64,000 bases of DNA from Liopterus haemorrhoidalis. Its lineage: Eukaryota; Arthropoda; Insecta; Coleoptera; Dytiscidae. The stretch spans positions 6,034,924 through 6,098,923 of the forward strand of contig OZ020616.1 in the NCBI GenBank assembly GCA_963971575.1. Direction: 5' to 3'. Below, piece by piece: positions 55,601-64,000 of the stretch. Below the pieces are notes generated by a model, which was not told where the DNA came from, made no database searches, and saw only the letters and a program-made list of their open reading frames with translations. The first letter of the stretch is position 1, and each line of letters starts with the position of its first letter. Both the position numbers and the translations under genes were made by a program.

Positions 55601-56941
55601 AATTGTGTTTATTTCTAAAATAGGCTATACATTTTTGACGCCTAGTTTGAATATCACTGTTTGCTACAATAAATGTATTCATACAATAAACCATTGTGAA
55701 TCAAAAAATTGCTGCCATTGTGGTAATCTATTATAGCCATTTGCTCTAGTATTTGACTAGAAGAGACATCTACTTTATGCGATGGATCTAGTTATAAATG
55801 AAGTCTGTCCCATCAGTAATGACACTAATTAAACACTTTTATACATTGAGAGAGAGTTTAGAACGAGTGTTTAATCAGTTTATTTGTGATTCCAGTGAGG
55901 TAACGTGTAAATGATTTTGTTAGTTAAATGCTCAGTCTTCCATGTCATTTACATTTATTACATTAAATGTCAAATAGATGCTTGTCTGTTTAATACACGG
56001 ATATATCAGTTCATCAAATGTCTAATGGGAATTGAAAAAATATCCTTTCTCTTTTCATATATGGAAATAAAATATTACCTCAATATAATACTTATGTAGC
56101 TAGGGTTGTCATATTTCCATTACAGGGTTGAGGTCCCGATTTGAAGCTCTGAGTCCTGGCGTCCCGACTAAATTTTTTAGGACCGTCGGAAATTTCGATT
56201 TATCAACGCTAAAGGCTGGTTACTAAATAAGTAAGTGTAATTTTTTTGTTATGTTAACTAACTAGTTTACGTTGGTAGAAATCGAAAATGTGAGAGTTTC
56301 AGGTATTATCTTGTAACATTTATGTCCAGTTGCTAAAGAATGAGTTAATTTGTTTTTCCGATATTGTGCAGTCGGCTCTGGGGTCGACTCAGCCTCAAAT
56401 ATTTAATACTTAAAATAAGTTTATACAGGGATAATAGGACCGGCCGAAAGGTCACACTGACCATGTACCTTTCATTTCCGTGGTCGGCGGTCTAGAAATG
56501 GAGAACTTATCTTATATGCCCCTTGTACGCCTATCTAGGTATTGGGATCCTATTATTATTATTATTATGCATGATAAAATGTATATGATCTATGAAACAA
56601 TGTAATATACAATAAATACGGGTGTTTACGGTCTTCTTATTTATTTTTAATGGGTGATACTACAGGTCAAAAGAAGGCAAAAAACCTTAAAACAGTTTAG
56701 TAAAAGTTTTATAATAAAAGAGATATTAATTTTTGGGATTTTTCCGCCATAACTCTCCAAATATTTATCCAATCAAAAAAATGCATTTAGATAAAAGATT
56801 TACCTTCTTATTCTTAACAATATTTGTAATACAAGTTTTTGATGTTATGACAATAATAAGGGAGTAATTTAAATTTTTAATTTTTGGGGTTAAAAATTAA
56901 AAATGTGCCGTTCTGTTTGATGAAATTTCTCCATCTCACCG
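55601..56941. other. No gene; hAT-like end and (TTA)n
   Basis: TAGGGTTGTCATATTTCC at 56,102 followed by CCCGATTTGAAG and CGTCCCGAC resembles one hAT MITE end without partner. (TTA)n at 56,550-56,567 may be a retroelement tail. Nothing coding is recognised. Confidence 0.4.
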
Positions 56942-57720
56942 GTAATAATAATAATATTTATTTCATGCTAGACATCTTACGACGTTTACATTTGTCAGTA
57001 CATATATGATAAATCCATCGGGAAAAAAAAAATTGAAAACATTGATAAATGAAAATACAATATTAAATATAATAGAAAAAAAATATATAAAATAAATATA
57101 ATATAATATATATATATATAAACAAATATAGAAAAAAATAGCTTTCATGTTAGGTGTAATTACTAAAATTGATATTGAATAATTCGTCCGAATTGTAGAG
57201 ACAATTCTCAATAAGTATTTTTTTGAGCTTGAACTTAAATAATTTAATTGAATTTTTTTTAAAGACTCTGTTAGGTAGTTAAAGAAGGTGGCTGCCAAAA
57301 AATACCATTCCTATATTTAGACAGTCTAAGTCTTGGTAGTCTGATGTTGCCACCAGAGCGAACATTGTAAACATGTCTAAAGGATACGGTTGCATACTTG
57401 TTCGGGTTTTCTTTAACGTATACCAGACAAACATAAACAAATAAACTATAAAAAGACAAAATGCTGCATTTCCTAAAAAGCTCTCGGCAATAGTGCCTGT
57501 TAGGAACATTATTCAGGATTCTTACAGCACATTTTTGGAGTAAGAAAATTCTGTTGACAGACGAACTTAAACCCCAGTGAATTATGCCGTAAGTTAAGCG
57601 CGAATGAAAAGCAGCAAAATAGAACATACGCAGCATATCAAAAGACATATATCGCAGCATATTCAGCTTGATGAACGCATAGATAACCTTTTAAAAATGG
57701 AACGAACTTTTGCATCAACC
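56942..57720 (-). pseudogene. Jockey/CR1-like LINE, post-RT part and 3' tail
   Basis: Minus frames give MLRMFYFAAFHSRLTYGIIH, WGLSSSVNRIFLLQKCAVRI, LNNVPNRHYCRELFRKCSIL and, in the next frame, FFNYLTESLKKIQLNYLSSS and KKYLLRIVSTI. This is the region downstream of the reverse transcriptase in Jockey/CR1-type ORF2. The two ORFs overlap at 57,271-57,298 by a frameshift. The 3' end carries GTAAACGTCGTAAGATGT and a (TTA)n tail, as in the copy at 29,489-30,055. Confidence 0.8.
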
Positions 57721-57864
57721 TGATAGTAAATATAATATTTACGAAATAAACACAAAATATTATCTGCTGAGCTCTGAAAGCCAACCCTGTACTTATTTCA
57801 GAGGAGCCGAAAATCTATTTGTTTCATGAGGGCTTTATTCTGTCCCAGGTGCTTAGTCTTTAAG

Positions 57865-58330
57865 TGGGAAACAGAATGCAACGAGTTCTACGGAGCGTTG
57901 ACGGCGTTCGTACGGCGCTATCTGTCAGAAGAAAGTTAAAACCAAGCTATCGTACGCAAGTGCACAGAATGGACAACGTCCTACAGCGTTCGAACCCCGT
58001 TGATACTGAATGCTCGTCAACTTCCAACTTTTGACGCCGCTGAACGTTGACGCAGAACACCTAACCTCAGTTTTTACTGAATGGTAAAGTGTTTGTATGT
58101 ATAAATAACTTGCATACAACATAAATAACATCACACACAAGTCTTCATCATCCATTATAATTTTAATAAAAGAAAGCGCACGTATAAGTACAGATATAGG
58201 TTGTCAAGTGACACTTGACGGCGTTAAAAATTATTGCATTGTGTGCAGGCGAAAAATCTCAACGGCGCTAACGCAACGCTGTCGCAATGATGGCGCGCTG
58301 ACGGCGTAGCGCGCTGTGCATTCTGTTCCA
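57865..58330. mobile_element. MITE of about 470 bp with CG-rich subterminal repeats
   Basis: Ends TGGGAAACAGAATGCA and TGGAACAGAATGCA are inverted. Subterminal repeats of the GTTGACGGCGTTCGTACGGC and GCGCTGACGGCG types are unusually rich in CG for this window. TSD uncertain (CTTTAAG/CTTTAGT). Confidence 0.65.
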
Positions 58331-59223
58331 GGCTTTAGTCTCATTTGAATGAGTCATTTCATTTAATTCTGATAGAACTATGCCTGTCTTGTAGCCGATC
58401 CTGCATTTCACAATTCTCTCACTATCGATCATTCTCCTGAACAATCCTCAAAGCAGACCTCCTTGAGATAATCTTATGTTGTTTTAGTCCTTGTTACTAC
58501 CACATATCTGTTTACAATTTCAACTATCTAACCAATATCAATAAGCAAACACGTATGTAGTGCAATAATATGTGATCCGGTCGATTTCCTCTTCTCATGA
58601 TATACAATTATATACAGCTCACTGTCTTGCCTCATCATAGTAATCACAACTAAACCGCATGCCGATATTTTTATTGAATAAAATTACAGTTAAAATTTGA
58701 TAAAAACCTTCATTTATCGATAGAGATCAGTAGAATGTTGCTATGGTTATCTGGCAGATATCTCTTTGCTGGTAGGCGTTATTGGTAACTACTCTGGATC
58801 ACTTCAGGCTTTACCCCACAACTTGATAATTTCTACTACAATAATATAATAATTTACAGAAATGTGATAAGATTTTCTGACGATATGTGCTCGAAGGATA
58901 TAGAACTTAATAGTTTAATGATGTTAATGTTGCAACGGTTTACAATTGCCAGCTACTTTATCAGAAACCAGTAAGTGAAAGATTAAACAATGTATTGGAA
59001 GTTTCAAAATATAGTTACTAAGCAATCAGGAAAACATGGGTGACACTGAGACGCTTTTTTGCGGAAATTCGAGTTTCATTCAAAATATATATATTTTATA
59101 ATTGGTATATACTAAAAAGGCAGACGTTGCTGCTAAAGTCCACAAGTAAACAGACTGTTTTAAACTTAAATTAGCATTAAAAACATGGTTTAGGTAAATA
59201 TTTGGTTGTTCACTTAGATAGTT
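58331..59223. other. No recognised gene
   Basis: Nothing coding or repeated is recognised in this 0.9 kb. Confidence 0.35.
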
Positions 59224-59347
59224 TTAAGATTGAGGCCGTTCCATATATGGAACGCTAGTACTTTAAGGTCCGTAGAACTACAATTAAATAAAACAAAAGT
59301 GATGGATACTAATATTTATTTAGAATGTTACAATTATACAAACAAGT

Positions 59348-60179
59348 TTATTTTGTATGAAAATCAACAAAACAACTAATGCCGACCGGCGCAGCGTATT
59401 GGTAACACATCTGCTCTGCGTTGCGAAAGTCTCGGGTTCGAATCCCATTTAGGCATGGAAATTTTCTCAAATAAAAATTGTCCTGGCTAAGTGCCACAGA
59501 AGTAAAGGCCATTAAATAAAAAAAAAAACAACTAATACATAAGCCTACTTCAGATATACGGCACTGAGTGCGCACAGACCTGCCTTTGTGACTGTCCGGA
59601 GCATCGTCGGCATTTGTTATTAGTATATATTCTACTCAATGATCTTTACCATCAAGGCGAATATCTGGAGATATCGTAGAATCCCGGAGAATACCGTAGA
59701 TAAATAATCGGGTGTACCAGATGATTTTGGTAAATTTTGAATTTTTTTTTAAATAAGCATTTTCCCTCTAAAGTCCAATTGTGTTGTTCTGAATTATGTA
59801 TTTTGTAAATAATGCTTGAATTTTGAATGGCAGCATCTAGAAGCCAGGTGAAAATGGGTCACTACCATTGCTTACCTTTTACCCCAGTTCTATATGCATT
59901 AATGTTGGCATCCATTTGGTCTGTAGTAAAGTTTGTTTGTCCAAACCATTCAAAAATTTCATCCCTTTTGTTTATAAGTGACGCAAGTGTCACATCATCA
60001 GGAATATCATCATTTTCATCTAATATATTCAAATTTCCAACTCGTCTGCCACTATCCATTACTACTTCTGCATTTGCCTGCAGTTGTTTTCCAGATATAT
60101 CATTGACGTCAAAATTCTCCCAAAACCCTTCACTTTCAAACATATCAGCAATTTGATGCACCGTTAATCTAAGAAACAA
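59348..60179 (-). pseudogene. piggyBac transposase, internally deleted, with SINE inside
   Basis: After an acceptor-like TTTGTTTCTTAG the frame reads LTVHQIADMFESEGFWENFD, an acidic linker and LINKRDEIFEWFGQTNFTTD. It then passes directly into QMDANINAYRTGVKGKQW, which belongs to the C-terminal part of the DDE domain, so the catalytic centre is deleted in-frame. Two stops follow where tryptophans are expected, then PIFTWLLDAAIQNS and KIHNSEQHNWTL. The Cys-rich C-terminus (RRxxC; ISEVGLCISC...CFVDFHTK) is at 59,348-59,575, with the SINE inside it. Confidence 0.75.
59380..59525 (+). repeat. Full-length SINE, GCCGACCGG family, 146 bp
   Basis: Direct repeat AAAACAACTAAT flanks it. It starts GCCGACCGGCGCAGCGTATT, has A box GGTAACACATCTG, B box GGGTTCGAATCCC, a short body, and ends AGTAAAGGCCATTAAATAAA plus oligo-A. 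It is the complete member of the family also seen at 828-895 and 53,118-53,200. Confidence 0.88.
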
Positions 60180-60494
60180 AAATAAAAATACAGAGTTAAA
60201 AAATGTATGCTAAAGGACTAGCGTTTCAAATATGGAACGCCAAAATAAAGTGTATAAATTAGGCAAATAAATATATTATAATTTTATTTGAACAGTACAG
60301 ACATTATTAAGTCTATAAAATGTTACTTAATCAAAATTTGGATCCAGTCTAAATGTTGTAAAAATTAATAAAATTAGTACTTAGCCATTTCTACTCACCA
60401 TACTTATATGTTCACAAGACAAGCAAAGAAACAAACTATCTCAGAGAATCTGTTTTGCGTTCCTTATATGGAACGCTAGTATCTAATGGGTTAA

Positions 60495-60955
60495 TATCGA
60501 GCAAGGTGTATGCCAGGGAGACTGTATATCTCCTAAGCTACTTAATACCGCATTGTAGAGCGTTTTTAAAAGACTTAATTGGTCAGATTGAGGCTTAGAC
60601 ATTAATGGAAGTCTATTTACGTTTCGGCGACGATACATTTTTATGACGACTTAGGAGAAATGGACCAAATGATGGAAGAATTAAATAGAGAAGCGAAGAG
60701 ATAGGATTCCAAATCAACACAAAAAAGACCAGAGTAATGACAAATTTAATGCTGAGTGGGAATTTGTTAATCTCGGGTAGACCCATTTATCAAGTTTCTC
60801 ACTACAAATACCTGGGACACGAAATCACTATCGGCCGGGACAACCAAAGCTTAGAGATAAACAAAAGAATTAGTTTGGGATGGGCAGCCTTTGGAAATCT
60901 GAGGCACATTTTAAACATTAAAAAAAAAGCAACAAGAGCCTATATTTAAAAGCTC
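60495..60955 (+). pseudogene. RTE-like LINE reverse transcriptase fragment
   Basis: Frames give EQGVCQGDCISPKLLNTAL (RT motif 4), FKRLNWSD and, with shifts, MDQMMEEL, QINTKKTRVMTNLMLSGNLL, YQVSHYKYLGHEITIGRDNQ, SLEINKRISLGWAAFGNLRH. Same family as 23,328-26,085; it gives the uninterrupted version of the HINE insertion site there. It starts directly at the TTAA of the piggyBac element, which may have inserted in it. Confidence 0.85.
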
Positions 60956-61594
60956 AAAATAGTCTGATATTCTAAAACAGTGAAAAATTACGTTTTTTTC
61001 TGTGATCTGCACCACTATTAGGTTCAGGATCACCTAATATAACATTAATCCAGTTCTTGTTAATTCAGTTTTACTTTATATGGAAACCCAAATATTTGAT
61101 TTAATAGTTTGAGTTAATTTTTAATAGTATTTTACTTGGTAGATCACGCTATATATTCAATAAATTTATAATAATTTGCATTAGATATTCCGTGCTAAAA
61201 GCAGATAAATCTTATGTATAGTATCATACATATACATAAGTCTATAACGACATTAACATATGGCTTAATAACACAGTGGAAAACATGAGAAATAAGCACA
61301 CTCATCTAATTCAATTTTAATACTGGCTGCTTTCAGAATGTTTAATCCTACCAATATTAATTACGTTCATGTAAGAGCGAAGTCATAGCACTGCTCGCTA
61401 ACACTCTAATGTATTGTTAATAAGGATTTAAGACGATATTTGTTGCTAAGCTCTTGTTCAAACTTGTAAGGACTTAACTGTTCCATTGTAACATACAAGG
61501 GGAATATAGATTTTACAAGGATTTTTTATACAGCAACAACAATAACAATACAAAGTTAATGAAACAAATTATATTTTTCAAAATAATGCCCTTG
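60956..61594. other. No recognised feature
   Basis: AT-rich; nothing supported. Confidence 0.35.
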
Positions 61595-61866
61595 TTTTGA
61601 TACACACTTACTCCAACAGTCGGACAACTTTCGAATACCGACAGAAAAAAAAAATCTTTTTGTTGCCTGCGAAGTTAAGGCTGCATCGCTTCCAACACCT
61701 CTTCATTCGATTTGAATTTCTTGCCTCCCAAAAGAATTTTTTGTGGTCCAAAAATATTGAGGCAGATAAATCGGAAATATAAGGTGGGTTAAACAATACT
61801 TCGCGGAAAAAATTGATCCAAAGTTGCTTGGGTTAAGTGGGCAACAGGTGGACGGACATCGTGGTG
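61595..61866 (-). pseudogene. mariner (DD34D) 3' fragment
   Basis: Minus strand: PPVAHLTQATLDQF after the second catalytic Asp, then with a shift NPPYISDLSASIFL, and a C-terminus RYSKVVRLLE in which KKFFWEARNSN corresponds to the usual GGKKF-S/N-NEE segment. Several frameshifts. A second copy of its last 160 bp is at 62,563-62,724. Confidence 0.7.
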
Positions 61867-62023
61867 CCTTTACTTAATTTTTATTTTTAAATTTATATTA
61901 CAGTTTAATCTAGGGTGACAAATTAAGTGTGATTCAATTTTAATCACAAATTAATATAAACGAAATAAGTTTGAAACTAAATTTTTATTGCATATAGCTT
62001 AAGCTCAGTTGAAAAATTAAAAC

Positions 62024-63265
62024 TTAAGGTATATTGATTAGATGACCTCCGTTTCGTTTCATGCATAACTGAGAGCGATGCAACAATGAGCGCAATACAC
62101 GATGAAACACATCTGGCAAAATATCTGCAATTACTTGTTGAATGTTCAGGTCGATTCTGGTACACTTTAGATTTAACATGACTCCATAAGAAATAATCCA
62201 AAATCGACAAATCTGGAAAGCGCGGGGGCCACAACTAATCTCCACGCAGAGATATCAGACGACTGGGAAAGAACCCCCTCAAAACTTCAATAGACAAATT
62301 AGATAGATGACGCCTTGCACCTTCTTGCTGATACCATATATTGTCTATTGGTAATCGAAGTTAGATGATAGCATCGTTTAAGAACGTTTGTAACATTTCC
62401 ACATAACGTTCACTATTAACAACTACTTTATACCCCATTTATAGTAAAAAAATAAAAATAAAAATAGGCCCAATGTTCTAGCTTAGCATATTTCACACCA
62501 TATAGTTTTAAGGGTTTTAAGGGGATACCTTTTGGGAATGCAGTTTTTTTTTTTTTTCGAATACACCCTTACTCCAATAGTCGGACAACTTTCTAATACC
62601 GTCAGAAAAAAAAATAATTTTTTTGTTGCCTGCGTAGTCAAGGCTGCGTCTCTTTTAACACCACTTCATTCGACTTGAATTTCTTGCCTCCCAAAAAAAA
62701 TTTTTGAGGTCCAAAAATATGATCGCTCAACTTGAGTGTTTTCGGCAGACCAGTAATGCAAATTCTGTTTATTCCTCTTGCCATGGAATTGGAAATGTGC
62801 TTCGTCACTCATAATTATGTTGTTAACAAAATTATCTCCTCTATCCAAAATCCAACGACTAAATTCCAAACGTGCGTTTCAGTAATTTGGAAACAGTGTT
62901 TGAGTTTTTTGCCATTTGTATGGATGAAAGTGTAAATCTTTCTTCAAAATTTTTCTCACTGCCTTACGTGAAAATCCTACTTGTTGAGATAAGCGTTGCA
63001 TGGATTAATTAGAATTTACTTCAATCCTGTTGATAACTTGCAAAATATTCCCCATCGTTCTTGCTGTTTTGTTTTTCTCTCCGAGGGTTTAATATTTTGA
63101 ATCTGTAAGGCGATACTTTTCGACCCATCTTCCAATTTTCTTGCGACTTGAAGCCACGGGAACATTAAATTGTTGTCGGAACCACCTCTGAGTCTGAATA
63201 ATTGAATTGGTTCTAATAAAATGCTCTACACTGCTAATTCTTCGATCATTCGGCCACCGGTTCAT
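62024..63265 (-). pseudogene. Tc1/mariner-like transposase pseudogene
   Basis: From the ATG at 63,263-63,265: MNRWPNDRRISSVEHFIRTN, TQRWFRQQFNVPVASSRKKI (HTH), KTARTMGNILQVINRIEVNS, GFSRKAVRKILKKDLHFHPY, RWILDRGDNFVNNIIMSDEA then HFQFHGKRNKQNLHYWSAEN (first Asp). A mariner fragment interrupts at about 62,724-62,515, after which VVVNSERYVEMLQTFL and PPRFPDLSILDYFLWSHVKS (third Asp) follow, ending with MKRNGGHLIN. Many shifts; dead copy. Most similar in layout to the intact element at 46,992. Confidence 0.85.
62515..62724 (-). mobile_element. mariner 3' fragment inserted in the transposase
   Basis: The segment repeats 61,606-61,790 (CTTCATTCGACTTGAATTTC, TTGCCTCCCAAAA, GGTCCAAAAATAT). The host transposase frame stops matching at TQVE and resumes on the other side. 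Boundaries are approximate. Confidence 0.65.
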
Positions 63266-63322
63266 TTTCTCAAAAGATTTAAGATTAACGAAAAATGTGA
63301 CAATTAAAATTATGACAACTAA

Positions 63323-63458
63323 AGTCCGGTTTCTGAGAGCCTAGCCGAGTTTAACCATTTGGCTAAACTCGGTTACAATATAACAATCCCATAAGTAACC
63401 ATAGCAATCATTTTCTGACCCTTTGGTTACAGTTAACTAAGCTTTCAGAAACCGGCTC
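63323..63458. mobile_element. Harbinger-type MITE, 136 bp
   Basis: Ends AGTCCGGTTTCTGAGAGC and GAGCCGGTTTCTGAAAGC (inverse) with TAA duplicated (63,320-63,322; 63,459-63,461). Hairpin-like, AACTCGG/GTTAACT inside. Confidence 0.85.
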
Positions 63459-63518
63459 TAAGTGATTACTTTTTTTGTTATTATTAATTAAAAATGGGTC
63501 ACTCTTGATTTGTCCCCT

Positions 63519-63844
63519 TCATATTCATATATTTACATACAGAATTATCTTAAAAATAAAATTTTAAATAAAATATATAATTTTTTCTGTTGGTTGAAAT
63601 CTGTTTGCTTGTTATTTGATTTTTTGATTTCGTAGATTATTCTAGCTTTTTCTTCTCTTCTTTTCACTGTCTTAATTTCCTTCTTTCTGATTATTACATT
63701 TTACTGCCATGCATATCAACTGCCAACCTACAATTTCACTCAAGACCCTCATTTCTCCAGCATGCGCTCAATTTTCTCTCTTCATTCTTTATACATCCTA
63801 AATACGTACGACATCCTAAAATGTGTAAATATTTACTTCATATT
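63519..63844. other. No recognised feature
   Basis: Pyrimidine-rich AT sequence; nothing supported. Confidence 0.35.
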
Positions 63845-63845
63845 A

Positions 63846-64000
63846 CTTTTTCAACCCGAGTCGTGTTAAAACGCTGAGGGATAAGATACCAAATGCTGAA
63901 ATTCGTAGACAGACGAAAATAACAAACATCCTTGTAAAAGTAGTTACTGTGAAATGGAAATGGGCAGGCCATCTATCTAGAACAATAGACTACAGGTGGA
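63846..64000 (+). pseudogene. RTE-like LINE C-terminal fragment (cut by window edge)
   Basis: The frame LRDKIPNAEIRRQTKITNIL, VKVVTVKWKWAGHLSRTIDY, RW matches the C-terminal WAGHxxR segment of RTE-type ORFs (compare 25,900-26,040). The element continues beyond the window. Confidence 0.75.

Larger units (their letters stand above)
59224..60494 (-). mobile_element. piggyBac-type element with GGAACG palindromes
   Basis: TTAA lies at both ends (59,224-59,227; 60,491-60,494); the right end reads inward CCCATTAGATACTAGCGTTC. A palindrome of the form GCGTTCCATATATGGAACGC lies near each end (59,231 and 60,457) and a third decayed copy at 60,218. It contains a deleted transposase and a SINE and lies directly before RTE-like LINE sequence. 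Confidence 0.75.
61913..63518 (-). mobile_element. Tc1/mariner-like element, decayed, with nested mariner piece and MITE
   Basis: Ends GGGTGACAAATTAAGTGTGA and GGGGACAAATCAAGAGTGA are inverted; TA precedes the left end. Inside: transposase pseudogene, a mariner 3' fragment and a Harbinger-type MITE. Confidence 0.75.

Noticed and set aside
59380..59450. Functional tRNA gene
   Set aside because: A and B boxes are present but it is followed by a SINE body, oligo-A and a TSD, and the cloverleaf does not close.

Overview
This is a eukaryotic nuclear window, almost certainly from an insect or another arthropod. It is clearly AT-rich, has no operons, and carries no multi-exon host gene that I can recognise. 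What it holds is a dense, layered graveyard of transposable elements: Tc1/mariner-like elements (at least eight, of several lineages), pogo/Tigger, hAT, piggyBac and PIF/Harbinger-type elements and their MITEs, non-LTR retrotransposons (RTE-like and Jockey/CR1/R1-like), tRNA-derived SINEs, a possible Penelope-like element, and two families of non-autonomous Helentron-like (HINE) elements. The order of insect cannot be fixed from the sequence.

Layout. 1-2.7 kb: N-terminal part of a Myb/SANT-like protein at the window edge, two SINE-type tRNA-like stretches and an R1/Jockey-like LINE fragment. 3.3-6.7 kb: a mariner split by a 1,044-bp element with TAA target duplications that carries a Cys-rich conserved gene, then a Tc1 element. 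7-9.7 kb: HINE fragment, hAT transposase C-terminus interrupted by a SINE tail, LINE 3' end. 10-13.6 kb: hAT MITE, foldback element with a SINE inside, two more MITEs. 14.9-17.2 kb and 19.4-22.9 kb: HINE family B copies, a LINE with YADD and PQGS motifs carrying a hAT MITE, and an internally deleted mariner carrying HINE B. 23.3-26.1 kb: RTE-like LINE split by a hAT element and by a HINE A copy. 26.2-27.5 kb: three nested MITEs. 28.2-32.5 kb: HINE A copies, LINE tail, hairpin MITE. 34.9-39.4 kb: Tigger with two nested elements, then a mauritiana-type mariner with two MITEs and an inverted duplication. 39.8-43 kb: LINE pieces and a deleted piggyBac. 44.1-48.2 kb: a DD39D-type element (holding hAT, which holds a LINE), followed by the one intact autonomous-looking element of the window, a 1,311-bp DD41D mariner-like element with a full transposase ORF, matching 30-bp TIRs and TA duplications. 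48.7-55.3 kb: HINE A copies, Harbinger MITE, a 2.8-kb hAT-bounded composite with a tandem array. 57-64 kb: LINE, MITE, a piggyBac with a SINE inserted in-frame, RTE pieces, and a third mariner-like element.

The most informative result is structural. Families A and B share the HINE plan (subterminal inverted repeats, a GTCT/AGAC microsatellite near the 5' end, a short hairpin at the 3' end), and several insertions can be dated relative to one another because the interrupted host elements resume on the far side or the empty site survives elsewhere in the window. Apart from the DD41D transposase and perhaps the Myb/SANT protein, all coding regions are truncated or frameshifted.
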